From assembly GCA_963778945.1 (NCBI GenBank), contig CAVZWL010000018.1, positions 1-64,000 of the forward strand: a stretch of DNA of 64,000 bases, read 5' to 3'. Numbering within the stretch: position 1 is the stretch's first letter; the number at the start of each line of letters is the position of its first letter. The notes beneath the pieces were generated by a model that had not been told where the DNA came from, ran no database searches, and saw nothing but the letters and a program-made list of their open reading frames with translations. Made by a program: the position numbers and the translations under genes. Source of the DNA: Fen-1254 sp963778945 (GTDB lineage: Bacteria; Bacteroidota; Ignavibacteria; UBA10030). This document shows positions 46,004-55,570 of the stretch, piece by piece.

Positions 46004-46652
46004 AGAAAGAATTAAAATTATTATTGCGGATGATCATCCGATTTTTCGTAAAGGCCTTCGGCAGGCGATAGAAACGGATCATGAACTTGAAATAATCGGC
46101 GAGGCTCAAGACGGAATTGAAGCGCTCGAACTGATCGAAGAGCTCAAACCCGCAGCTATCGTACTCGACATTGAAATGCCCCGTAAGACGGGGCTGGAAG
46201 TAGCAAGGGATGTTCAAAAAAGAAATCTGCCCGTGGAGATAGTATTCTTAACGATGTATAAAGACGAAGACATGTTCAATGAAGCGATGAGTCTCGGCGT
46301 CAAAGGATACGTTCTCAAAGAATGTGCAGTGAGCGATATAACGATGAGCGTCAAGACAGTTGTCGGCGGGCATCATTTTATCAGTCCAGCAATTTCCGAA
46401 CTTCTGGTAAATCGCAATGACCGTGCGCGTGTTCTTGTTCGAAGAAAACCGAGGATGGAAGATCTGACGGTAACAGAAAAAAAAGTACTGCGGTTCATTG
46501 GAGAAAATAAAACGAGCAAAGAAATCGCTCTCACGCTGCACGTCAGTTATCGTACGATCGAAAATCACCGTTCGAATATTTGCAATAAATTAGATATCCA
46601 TGGAAGTCATTCGCTCTTGAAATTTGCAATTGAACATAAGTCCCTTCTTTAA
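45996..46652 (+). CDS. LuxR/NarL-type response regulator
   Basis: A 218-residue two-domain regulator. Receiver domain: acidic pair in IIIADDHPIFRKGL, phospho-acceptor D58 (VLDIEMPRKTG), signalling threonine in FLTMYKDE, and conserved lysine in GYVLKECA. C-terminal LuxR-type HTH with LTVTEKKVLRFIGENKTSKE and the recognition helix VSYRTIENHRSNICNKL. The ATG at 45996, inside the end of the kinase gene with AAGGGA upstream, fits the receiver start; it should be the kinase's cognate regulator. Targets may include the surface-protein genes that follow. Confidence 0.95.
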   Translation: MYKERIKIIIADDHPIFRKGLRQAIETDHELEIIGEAQDGIEALELIEELKPAAIVLDIEMPRKTGLEVARDVQKRNLPVEIVFLTMYKDEDMFNEAMSLGVKGYVLKECAVSDITMSVKTVVGGHHFISPAISELLVNRNDRARVLVRRKPRMEDLTVTEKKVLRFIGENKTSKEIALTLHVSYRTIENHRSNICNKLDIHGSHSLLKFAIEHKSLL

Positions 46653-46731
46653 GTACCTGAGGCTTTTCTCCTTTTATCGCAGCCTCATCCTTTCATTTAT
46701 TTCTTTCCAGAAAAATCGAAAAAATAGGTAG

Positions 46732-46755
46732 ACACACTTAGGTTCCTAAGTGTGT
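46732..46755. promoter_or_regulatory. Perfect 11-bp inverted repeat upstream of the receiver gene
   Basis: ACACACTTAGG and CCTAAGTGTGT separated by TT, in a 196-base spacer between the response regulator and the single-domain receiver. No T run follows, so it is more likely an operator (for example for a dimeric regulator) than a terminator. Confidence 0.5.
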
Positions 46756-46848
46756 AAATCTGTTGTTCTATGCGTCCATTCCTATGTTGCATTTCATCGA
46801 ATATAATGATTTTGAAGTGCGAAGTATGCGCAGGAAGAAAGGTCGTCT

Positions 46849-47196
46849 ATGAAACGATTGCTCATTGTTGAAGACAGTTCACAATTTCGGAAGCTTCTCG
46901 TCGATTTGCTGCACGGATATTACGATAAGATATATGAATGTACGGGCGGCGTCGATGTTATGAAGGCATATAAAAAATTCAAACCTGATTGCGTTTTAAT
47001 GGACACACAGATGAAAAAAAAGAACGCCTTCGCAGTAACAAAACAAATAAAGACCGTTCATCCGGATGCACGCGTCGTTCTCATGTCGCCCTATAATGAT
47101 CCGGAAATAGACGTGGAGGCGAGAGCGTCGGGTGCCGAGCGAGCCGTGCTCCAAGAGAATCTTTTAGATCTGAAGAACATTGTATCACATAAATAA
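46849..47196 (+). CDS. Single-domain receiver protein (CheY-like)
   Basis: A 115-residue stand-alone receiver. The acidic pair (IVEDSSQF) and phospho-acceptor D52 (VLMDTQMKKK) are present, and S80 occupies the Thr/Ser switch position (VVLMSPYND). The conserved lysine of the fifth strand appears replaced by glutamine (Q102 in AVLQENLLD), so phosphorylation-driven switching may be altered. It lies between the two-component pair and the surface-protein operon. Confidence 0.88.
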   Translation: MKRLLIVEDSSQFRKLLVDLLHGYYDKIYECTGGVDVMKAYKKFKPDCVLMDTQMKKKNAFAVTKQIKTVHPDARVVLMSPYNDPEIDVEARASGAERAVLQENLLDLKNIVSHK

Positions 47197-47218
47197 AAAG
47201 GATTTTATTTTCTCACTC

Positions 47219-50200
47219 ATGAAAAAACTTCATCCGATATTGATTGCAACAAAAGCATCGATGAAGATCTTTGTACGCTTATGCAGGCCGATGATTTTTG
47301 CCGGCATATTCATGATTTTGTGCGCGGGATATCTGCAGGCGCAAACGCCGATCTCGCTCTATAACAGTTTTTCCGGATTAGTAAATTACACCGTAATCGG
47401 GGGCTCCCTCCGCACCAGTTCGAACGCAGTGAATCCATGTGCGCTAACGACATCCAGCAGTTATACGCTCAATGTGCCGTCAGGTTCCACAATTGTAGGT
47501 GCGTATTTGTATTGGGCTGGGTCCGGCACAACTTCCAATTACACCATAAATTTAGACGCGCAAGTTTATACTGCTCCTCTTACGCGCCAATTTACAGCGC
47601 CTAATCCCGCAAACGGCAACATGATGTTTTCCGGTTTTGCCGATGTGACGACATATGTTTCAGGGAAGGGAAACGGGACATATACATTCTCGAACATAGA
47701 TGCTCAATCTGGTACTCCATGGTGCGGCAATCAAAATGTATGCGCGGGCTGGGGCATGGTTGTGGTCTACCAGAGCCCTAACGAACTCCGACATACGATT
47801 AATATTTATGACGGCTTCGAGGCATTCTATGGCAGCGAGATTATTTTTAACCCGAACAATTTCTATGTGCCCTACAGCCATGTCGACGGAAAGCTGACTC
47901 ATATCACCTGGGAAGGCGACCTGGAAAATTCAGCCGCGTTAAACGGGTTTTCTGAAAACCTGGGATTCGATGGACAAATCCTTTCCGATACGGTCTACAA
48001 CCCCATTAACAATCAATTCAATTCCGTAAGCAACGCGCTCACGCCCGATACGACGTGGGGCGTCGATATCGATACATATAATGTGACAAGTTATCTGCAC
48101 TCCGGCGATACAACAGCGACCTCTGTGTATTCGAGCGGCGGCGATGCTGTCTGGCTGAGCTGCGAAGTGATATCTGTCTCCGATACTTCCAATTCGGATA
48201 TGTCGATTACGAAATCGCACACCGTTCTAAGCGGGGCATACAACAGCGGAATTATTGCCGGCAATCAAATACAATACATCCTCACCCCCGCGAATAATGG
48301 ACCGGATACAACCGGAGCTGTTATCGTGCGCGACAGCCTGCCCATCGGCGCGCAGTATATTTCTTACACTGGCTCCGGATGGACTGTCGACAGCACGGCA
48401 AAACCGGTTTATAAATTTACGCATGCCGGATCTCATGCGCCAAATACGGCCATACCTTCTATTTATCTGACTGCATACATTACGGCAAATTATATCAAAT
48501 CCACGGCCGGCTTGACGATGTACAATACCGCAACCGTTTCCAGCCCGCAGTTTGACCGCCGTCCTTGGAATAATACGACAACAGACAGTGTAACCGTGTA
48601 TACGCCTCTGTTTTTGACATCGACAAAAACATGCGTGAATGTAAACGCCGGCAAGACGTATCCCGCGGCAGGCGATACGATGAAATACACGCTTACAATA
48701 AAAAATGTAGGCAACTATACTGCAAAGAGCGTCAATGTCGTCGATACAGTTCCGACAGCATTTACTCTTCTTGCCGGAAGTATCACGCCCGCCTCACCGG
48801 GAGGAACGATCGGCAACGGAGGTCATACACTTACATTCAATACTATCGATTCGATTATAGTCAATGCAATCGATACACTGACCTATAAAGTGATTCTCGG
48901 CGCCACGTTTATCCCCAGCGATTCTCAATATACCAACATTGCGCATGTCCAGGCAGGAACGGTCAATCAAAAACTCAGCGCGACCGTCGTTCCGTCTCCT
49001 AATCTTTCCATTACAAAATTTTATGACGCCGGCAAAAGCAAGTACGGTGATACGGCAACGTATCATATAGTCGTTAAGAATCTTTCAGCTCTCACTTCGT
49101 CGGTCACCACAGTTGTCTATGATACGGCTTATGGATATCGATTTGTGTCTACTTCAGGAAGTGCAAATGCAGGTACGACGGCATATGCAGCCAAAGCGGG
49201 AACGGGCGGTATTTTCACATGGACTCTTCCGACACCGCTGGCAGCCGGTGTGAGCGATACGATGACGTTCAAAGTTATCGATACTTCAAATACATCGACA
49301 ATGCGGGATACTGCCTGGGTTGTCAATGCCCAGAGATTCAGAACATCGTCCGTTACTTCCCAGTACATATCTGCAAATCACACTGGTAGGATCAGCGGTC
49401 CTTCCTCTATCCTGCCGGCGGATACTCTTTACTACACGTTAGCCGATGAAGATTTGAATACATCTTCAACGACTGTGCAAACTCTTAAATGTATTGTCAT
49501 CGATTCAGTCACTGCAAAATCTGCGCACGAACGCGATTCGGTAACTTTCACGGAGACCGGCGTTAATACCGGTATCTTTACGGGAAAGATTATTTCAAAA
49601 TACAGTACGACTGCCGGCACAAATTTCAACAACGTAACGATCAATGTCCAGCCCAATGATTCGATCATGATTTTATATAAGGATGCGCTCGACTCGCTGG
49701 GAAACGCAAATCAAGTTCGCGTTTGGAAAACGATAGTCAATGCAGGCAACACGGCAACTCTCACCGGCAATACGACAATCTATCCCGGGAACACAATTTC
49801 CTATACACTGACGGATGCAGACCTTAATAAAAATCCTTTGGTTGTGGAAAAATATGTTCTGGCCGATACCAATAAAGTTACCGGCGAAGCGGAGAGCATA
49901 ACGTTTACGGAAACCGGAGTCAATACAGGCGTGTTCACCGGAAGCATCCCGACTGTCTATGGAACGACCGCAGGATTGAATAACAACGGCACGTTTAATG
50001 TGAAAAATGGCGACAGTCTTCGAATTACGTACTTCGATGCCGTTACCTCTTCCGGCCCCAGTGCAACAATCAGCTGGACGACAAAAGTGCTTGGCGGTTA
50101 TACGGCAGCACTTGCAGCAACAGCGCAGATATATCCGCAGAATTCCATTCAGGTCGTCGTTACGGATAAGGATTTGAATAAGAATTCTTCGGCTCAAGAA

Positions 50201-52516
50201 TATTATACGGTGCGCGACTCCGATAAAGTGACCAATCAATACCAGGACATTACCATAACGGAGAGAAGTGCAAATGACAGTGTCTTTATAGGATACGTAA
50301 GTACACGATATGGAGTTATTACAGGGGCAAACAATATCGGATATATCTACGTTCAGCAGGGAGACTCGCTCCGTGTGTCATACATGGATACCATGCAGAC
50401 GAACGGCAGTGCGGGTTCTCTCCTGACTGCAATGACAAAAGTATTGGGAGGGCATCCGGGAACTTTAACGGTGAATAAAACTTCGATTTATCCCGGCGAT
50501 TCCGTCTTTATTACTGTATCCGATACCGATCTTAATCGAAGTGCCTCAATAGAAAGCTATCAAGTTATCGATTCGAACATCGTAACTCACGAGTTGGAAA
50601 CAATAACGGTTACGGAAACAGGCGCGAATACGGGAATATTCACGGGATACGCTCATACAAAATTCGGAACAACTGCGGGAGTAAATAATAACGGGATCTT
50701 TAATGTTCAGAAGGGCGATTCGTTAGTTGTTACATACATTGATACCATTACGACAAACGGCGCTCCTGGGTTGACATTGAAAGCAGGTACGGGAATAAAA
50801 GGAGGTGTCACAGCGATATTGTCTGGAACTCCGTCTATTGTACCCGGCTCTTCCATCCTCGATACGCTCAAAGATGCCGATCTTAATAAAAGCGCAACCA
50901 TCGCAGAATCTTATCTGCTTCGCGATACAAGCAAGAACGGACAAATTGACACCGTAACATTTACGGAAACCGGCGTCAACACCGGCGTTTTTACAGCATC
51001 GATTCCGACTGTTTTTGGCACAACGAAAGGCACAAGCAAGAAGGGTGCAACATTCAATGTGCAGGCCGGCGATACTATCACGCTCGCTTATTATGACACG
51101 CTGCAAACGAACGGCGGCAGCGCCTGGGTGTACACCAAAACGGTTGTTACCGGTTATCATACGGCTGATATGTCGGTAACTCCGTCAATGCTGCCGGGCG
51201 CTTCATCTATCGATACAATTTTCGATGCAGACCTTAATAAAAATGTGACGGTCGCAGAATCGTACATGTTTCGTGATACGAGCAGGAACGGGCAAATCGA
51301 TACTGTGACATTCACAGAGACGGGCTTGAATACAGGCATCTTCACGGCATCTGTTCCTACTGTCTTCGGAACTACAAAAGGCACGAACGGAAAGAACGTA
51401 ACGATTAAGGCTCAAGCCGGCGATACACTTTATCTTCTCTATACAGATACGCTTGCAGCAAACGGCGGACCAGGTGCGGCAATGGTCGGAAAGACGGCAA
51501 TCATCGGAGGATATACTGCAAAACTTACAGGAAGTGTATCTGTTCTGCCCGGCGTTTCGGCTCTCGACACGCTCGTTGACCTTGATTTAAATAAAAATTC
51601 CGGTGTAGTCGAAACGTATACTTTGCGTGATACGAGCAAGAACGGACAAATTGATACCGTAACATTCACGGAAACAGGAGTGAATACGGGCACTTTTACT
51701 GCATCGGTTCCTACTGTTTTTGGAACAACGAAAGGCTCAAACGGAAAGAATGTAACATTTAATGCCCAGGCCGGTGATACACTCTATCTTTTCTATACCG
51801 ACACAGTTGCGGCAAATGGGGGACCCGGTGCAGCGAACATATTAAAGACCATCATCAATGGCGGATACGCAGCACAGCTTAAAGGAAGCACGTCTGTTGT
51901 GCCGGGTCTCGCAATTCTCGATACGATTATCGATCAGGATTTGAATAAAAATGTCAGCGTAGCCGAATCGTATGCATTCCGTGATACGAGTTCGAATGGA
52001 CAAATTGATACCGTAACATTCACGGAAACCGGAGTGAACACGGGAATCTTTGCGGCAGCCATTCCCACTGCATACGGAAAAACAAAAGGGACGAGCGGAA
52101 AGAATGTTACGTTCAACGCAACGGGCGGAGACACAGTGTGCATTATCTATAAAGATACTATGACGACGAACGGAGGACCCGGTCTAACGCTGCAATTAAA
52201 ATGCGGAATTATTAATCCGCAGATGACAGTTTCTAAATCAGTCGATAAAAGTCACGGAAAACCCGGAGATACACTTACGTATTCAATGACATATAAGAAT
52301 ACCGGAACGGCAAATGCAATGTTTGTTACTATGACAGATCCAAGTCCGAACAATACGACTTACGTAGCGAATTCCGTCGTACTTAATGGTGCGGCGCAGA
52401 CCGATGCGGCAGATGGGGATGTAACGACATATTCCGGCGGCATAATTCAGATTAATATCGGGACAGTGACGCCCGGACAATCCGGCACGATCGTATTTAA
52501 AGTAGTCATTCAATAA
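47219..52516 (+). CDS. Giant secreted adhesin-like protein: DUF3344-like, DUF11 and eight ~118-aa repeats
   Basis: About 1765 residues and fully open. A signal peptide (MIFAGIFMILCAGYLQAQ) follows either of two in-frame starts (47219 or 47261). The N-terminal 270 residues resemble DUF3344 (GAYLYWAGSG, GWGMVVVYQSPNE, NIYDGFEAFYGSE). Three DUF11-type domains follow (SITKSHTVLSG, TSTKTCVNVNAG, SITKFYDAGKSK). Then come eight tandem repeats carrying TETGxNTGxFT and DADLNKN motifs, and a last DUF11 domain (TVSKSVDKSHGKPGDTLTYS) ending GTIVFKVVIQ. No LPxTG or T9SS tail is evident. It is probably a cell-surface fibre or matrix protein. It is the first gene of a chain of similar proteins. Confidence 0.85.
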   Translation: MKKLHPILIATKASMKIFVRLCRPMIFAGIFMILCAGYLQAQTPISLYNSFSGLVNYTVIGGSLRTSSNAVNPCALTTSSSYTLNVPSGSTIVGAYLYWAGSGTTSNYTINLDAQVYTAPLTRQFTAPNPANGNMMFSGFADVTTYVSGKGNGTYTFSNIDAQSGTPWCGNQNVCAGWGMVVVYQSPNELRHTINIYDGFEAFYGSEIIFNPNNFYVPYSHVDGKLTHITWEGDLENSAALNGFSENLGFDGQILSDTVYNPINNQFNSVSNALTPDTTWGVDIDTYNVTSYLHSGDTTATSVYSSGGDAVWLSCEVISVSDTSNSDMSITKSHTVLSGAYNSGIIAGNQIQYILTPANNGPDTTGAVIVRDSLPIGAQYISYTGSGWTVDSTAKPVYKFTHAGSHAPNTAIPSIYLTAYITANYIKSTAGLTMYNTATVSSPQFDRRPWNNTTTDSVTVYTPLFLTSTKTCVNVNAGKTYPAAGDTMKYTLTIKNVGNYTAKSVNVVDTVPTAFTLLAGSITPASPGGTIGNGGHTLTFNTIDSIIVNAIDTLTYKVILGATFIPSDSQYTNIAHVQAGTVNQKLSATVVPSPNLSITKFYDAGKSKYGDTATYHIVVKNLSALTSSVTTVVYDTAYGYRFVSTSGSANAGTTAYAAKAGTGGIFTWTLPTPLAAGVSDTMTFKVIDTSNTSTMRDTAWVVNAQRFRTSSVTSQYISANHTGRISGPSSILPADTLYYTLADEDLNTSSTTVQTLKCIVIDSVTAKSAHERDSVTFTETGVNTGIFTGKIISKYSTTAGTNFNNVTINVQPNDSIMILYKDALDSLGNANQVRVWKTIVNAGNTATLTGNTTIYPGNTISYTLTDADLNKNPLVVEKYVLADTNKVTGEAESITFTETGVNTGVFTGSIPTVYGTTAGLNNNGTFNVKNGDSLRITYFDAVTSSGPSATISWTTKVLGGYTAALAATAQIYPQNSIQVVVTDKDLNKNSSAQEYYTVRDSDKVTNQYQDITITERSANDSVFIGYVSTRYGVITGANNIGYIYVQQGDSLRVSYMDTMQTNGSAGSLLTAMTKVLGGHPGTLTVNKTSIYPGDSVFITVSDTDLNRSASIESYQVIDSNIVTHELETITVTETGANTGIFTGYAHTKFGTTAGVNNNGIFNVQKGDSLVVTYIDTITTNGAPGLTLKAGTGIKGGVTAILSGTPSIVPGSSILDTLKDADLNKSATIAESYLLRDTSKNGQIDTVTFTETGVNTGVFTASIPTVFGTTKGTSKKGATFNVQAGDTITLAYYDTLQTNGGSAWVYTKTVVTGYHTADMSVTPSMLPGASSIDTIFDADLNKNVTVAESYMFRDTSRNGQIDTVTFTETGLNTGIFTASVPTVFGTTKGTNGKNVTIKAQAGDTLYLLYTDTLAANGGPGAAMVGKTAIIGGYTAKLTGSVSVLPGVSALDTLVDLDLNKNSGVVETYTLRDTSKNGQIDTVTFTETGVNTGTFTASVPTVFGTTKGSNGKNVTFNAQAGDTLYLFYTDTVAANGGPGAANILKTIINGGYAAQLKGSTSVVPGLAILDTIIDQDLNKNVSVAESYAFRDTSSNGQIDTVTFTETGVNTGIFAAAIPTAYGKTKGTSGKNVTFNATGGDTVCIIYKDTMTTNGGPGLTLQLKCGIINPQMTVSKSVDKSHGKPGDTLTYSMTYKNTGTANAMFVTMTDPSPNNTTYVANSVVLNGAAQTDAADGDVTTYSGGIIQINIGTVTPGQSGTIVFKVVIQ
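49390..52190 (+). repeat. Eight tandem ~353-bp (118-aa) repeats within the giant protein
   Basis: TETGxNTG cores sit near 49560, 49908, 50262, 50616, 50970, 51320, 51675 and 52025, a period of about 353 bp. The last four units are close in nucleotide sequence (GGACAAATTGAYACYGTAAC recurs with few changes), pointing to recent duplication. Unit 3 is the most diverged (TERSANDSVFIG). Confidence 0.88.
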
Positions 52517-52528
52517 AGGAGAATTTAT

Positions 52529-53602
52529 ATGACATCATGTATAAAGCTCACAGCGGTCTTGCTCATGGCCGCATCAATTGCGAGCGCTCAAGTGAGCATC
52601 CATTATGCGGGATATACGCTCTCGGGTACAGCGGGTTTGAGCGGCAACCCGGATGCGGGCATCATACCGTTTGCAGCCGGGAAATTGGATAAGCTTCCGG
52701 CAAAGGATCAGGACAGCAGGTTCGGGATACTCTACCGGGACAACGCACAATCGCTTTCAACGACGACGTTGATGGAAATCGTCGATGCAGCGACAAATGC
52801 AGTGGTCAAGAAAGTGACACTGGAAGAATATTACGGCAATGAGACGCTGACGTGGAACAACGGTGATATGAAATTAACGAGGCAAGTGAAGCTTGTCGAG
52901 AGCGTCAATCTACCTGAGGGAAAACAGTTGAGGATCGATTTCAAGTTGGAATCGGCAAAAGCGGTCAACGTGTATGTCAAGTTTTACGGTAAAGCGGAAG
53001 GATTGTTTAAATCTTCGGGACGGACGTTTTCGATATCCAATATAGACCCTCAGACAACGGAACGCCCTGCGATGGTCGGCTTTGTGGAGCAGGCCAGGCA
53101 GATTACTGCCGAGCCGTTGAAGAAGGGGAAACCGCAAAGCTTTACGATTACAACAACGGCTCATAAGGCCGGATCGGGTCAGGAAGCATCGCTCTTGACG
53201 CTGGAGATAGCGGGAACATCGGTTCCGTTCCAGGGCTCCGCAGCCCAGCAGACTGCGAACCTGCAGTCATATTTCACATCCCATAAGGCGGCGGCAAAGA
53301 TAGCCGTAGAGACGGTTCCGGATAAGCAAAAGACATCGCCGGGCGATACGCTGACATATAAAATTTATTATCACAATATCGGAACCGATAATGCAGCCAA
53401 TATGAGCGTCAGCGGGCCGATTCCGGAAGGAACGGCGTACATCGAAGGAAGCGCCTCAGGAGAAGGGACAAAGATAACATTTGAACGAAAAAAAGCGGCT
53501 GTGCCTCAAACGGGCGCCGTGATCAATATTATCTGGAACGACCAACGAATTTTAAGACCAGGAGAAGAGAGATGGGTGGAATACAAAGTTGTAACTCGCT
53601 GA
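52529..53602 (+). CDS. Secreted protein with C-terminal DUF11-like domain
   Basis: A 357-residue protein with a clear signal peptide (LTAVLLMAASIASA), a middle beta-rich region I do not recognise (residues about 25-245; LLTLEIAGTSVPF at its end), and a C-terminal DUF11-like domain (VPDKQKTSPGDTLTYKIYYH, then IPEGTAYIEGSASGEG) ending EERWVEYKVVTR. It starts 12 bases after the giant gene with AAGGAG upstream, so the two are one operon. Function unknown; probably part of the same surface structure. Confidence 0.8.
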   Translation: MTSCIKLTAVLLMAASIASAQVSIHYAGYTLSGTAGLSGNPDAGIIPFAAGKLDKLPAKDQDSRFGILYRDNAQSLSTTTLMEIVDAATNAVVKKVTLEEYYGNETLTWNNGDMKLTRQVKLVESVNLPEGKQLRIDFKLESAKAVNVYVKFYGKAEGLFKSSGRTFSISNIDPQTTERPAMVGFVEQARQITAEPLKKGKPQSFTITTTAHKAGSGQEASLLTLEIAGTSVPFQGSAAQQTANLQSYFTSHKAAAKIAVETVPDKQKTSPGDTLTYKIYYHNIGTDNAANMSVSGPIPEGTAYIEGSASGEGTKITFERKKAAVPQTGAVINIIWNDQRILRPGEERWVEYKVVTR

Positions 53603-53611
53603 TGATTCCGC

Positions 53612-53700
53612 AGTGGGATTTCAGTACCGATCTTTTTCAACAAGATTCGGGCGCGGCAGCCTTCCAAGGCGCCGCCTGACGGCTGAAAGGAGAACGATGA
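53612..53700. repeat. GC-rich intergenic palindromic block
   Basis: CGGCAGCC-TTCCAA-GGCGCCGCC-type inverted strings follow the upstream stop, before an A-rich leader (53700-53780) that precedes the next gene. No coding signal. Confidence 0.45.
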
Positions 53701-53784
53701 AAATATAAAATGAAAAGACAAGACAAAATGAAAACAAAATTTAAAAAAACAAAAACAAAACAAAATTTTGAAAGGGTAAATAAA

Positions 53785-55509
53785 ATGAAAGCCTCCTATG
53801 CTGTACTTCTTGGGCTTGCCATCTTGTGCGTGCTGTTACTTACCGTAACGGCATCAGCGAGCGGCACCCACGCAGGGACAGTCATTTCAAATCAGGCGAA
53901 AGTAAAATATCAAAACGCCGGCGGAGCAAATATGGATTCTGTCATGTCCAATCTTGTTACCACGACGGTTGATAGAAAAGTCGGTTTGTCATTGACTCTC
54001 CCAAGCTATTCCCGCATTGTCGGCGACAGCGTGTATGTTACATTCCCTGCAGTTCTGACCAATACGGGCAACAATACGGAAAAATATAATCTCACCTACG
54101 TTACCCAGCACGGATGGGGAGCGCAGATTTATAAAGATATCAATCGAAATAGTGTCCTTGATCCGGCGGATACCGCTAATGGAATTATAGCCGTATCGGA
54201 TACCATACCGGAAGATAGTTCATTCTATTTCATAGTTCGCGAATTCGTGCCTGGATCGACTCTAAGCGGCGTAAAGGATACATCTCTCGTGAGCGGTTCA
54301 ACCGCAGGATTCCACGGTATTGTATGCATATCAACATGATACTGTAACGGTTTCCCGCGTTTCATTGGCCGGCGGCAAGACTGTTAACATTAACAATCCT
54401 CAGCCGGGCACACAGGTCACGTATCAAGTGAATTATTTAAACAGCGGAACGGCACATGTGCAGAACTTAGTCATTACCGACTCTTTGCCTTCAACTGTTA
54501 CCTATAATTCTGCTGTTGCTGATTCCGGCGGCGGTACCGTGACATTTACCGGAGCGCACACTGTTAAGTATACGCTTTCTTCTTTATTAGGCGGAAAGGG
54601 TGTCGGCTTCCATATTCTTGCAACGGTTAATGCCGGTGTAGTGTCCGGAACATTAATAACGAACTCTGCCAGCATCGCGTATGTCGACAGCATCAACGGC
54701 TATCCGTTAACAGGTCCGACTGTCGGTCCTGCAAATGCAACAGTCATCGATAAACTTGCATGGTCATTGGTTGTCGACACGGTCAGCGGCGCATTTTCAG
54801 CGAATCATCAAGCGGATTCAATCCAATCCGGCAATGTGAATACCTTCGTGCTGAAACTTACGAACAATGGCAACCGTACGGATACGGCTAATGTCTCATA
54901 CTTTATTACGTCGTTAGCCGCCAACTCTTTAGGCTGGACATTCTATTTCGATAAGAATGGCGATGCACAGTATGACAGGAACCGATTCTCTCATTTCATC
55001 GTGGACAACGACAGGCGGTGTAGCTCAGAATGCGACGATTAATTACATCGTTCGCGGAACGCCGGTCATTCACACGCCCGATCGATCGCGGGATAGTGCA
55101 AGTTATCGGTTCGCTTCGATAAGTAATGGCTGCCGACACTGCAAGGGGCTATACCATTACCTATGTAAAAGCTCCTTTATTGAACTTGATAAAGAACGTA
55201 ACAAAAGTGCATGGCTCGTCCAAACCGGGCGATACACTTCAGTACGTGGTTCAATATCAAAACACAGGTTCCGGATATGCCAACACTGTCGTCATCACCG
55301 ATCTGGTGCCGACAAATACGGCGTATGTGCCGGGAAGCACATACACATCACCGGATAGTTCCGCATGGACGTCGATAAGCGATGCCTCTGCCGGCAATCC
55401 TTCCGGCGGAACATTGACGTACAATTTTGGTACGGTCAATGGCGGTTACTTCGGACAGGTCAACGGATCCACACAAGGATGGATTAAATTTAGGGTAGTC
55501 ATCAACTAA
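53785..55509 (+). CDS. Secreted DUF11-repeat protein, at least three frameshifts
   Basis: About 575 residues when repaired. Start ATG 53785 with GAAAGGG upstream, signal peptide (VLLGLAILCVLLLTVTASAS), then beta-sandwich domains: VGLSLTLPSYSRIVGDSVYV, TVNINNPQPGTQVTYQVNYL (DUF11), LAWSLVVDTVSGAFSANHQA, and a last DUF11 (LLNLIKNVTKVHGSSKPGDT) ending QGWIKFRVVIN. Frames must be joined near 54325, 54980 and 55100-55130. The domain order stays sensible across the joins, so either sequence errors or recent decay explain them. It shares a similar C-terminal strand with the two upstream proteins. Confidence 0.75.
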
Positions 55510-55528
55510 TTCCAAAAATCATTGGACG

Positions 55529-55556
55529 GTCCGTCCCGCAGCAATGCGGGACGGAC
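55529..55556 (+). promoter_or_regulatory. Perfect 11-bp hairpin between two surface-protein genes
   Basis: GTCCGTCCCGC and GCGGGACGGAC around an AGCAAT loop, with no T run after it. It lies 14 bases before the next start codon and could stabilise or process the polycistronic mRNA, or limit read-through. It also resembles the palindromic repeats elsewhere. Confidence 0.55.
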
Positions 55557-55570
55557 ACCGATGAGAAGAA

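Noticed and set aside
43374..46217. Several long minus-strand open frames across the histidine kinase
   Set aside because: They are antisense shadows of a well-supported kinase and regulator and show no domain signatures.
48000..52143. Minus-strand open frames with hydrophobic repeats across the giant protein gene
   Set aside because: They repeat with the same 353-bp period because they are antisense to the tandem repeats; none has a plausible start or family.
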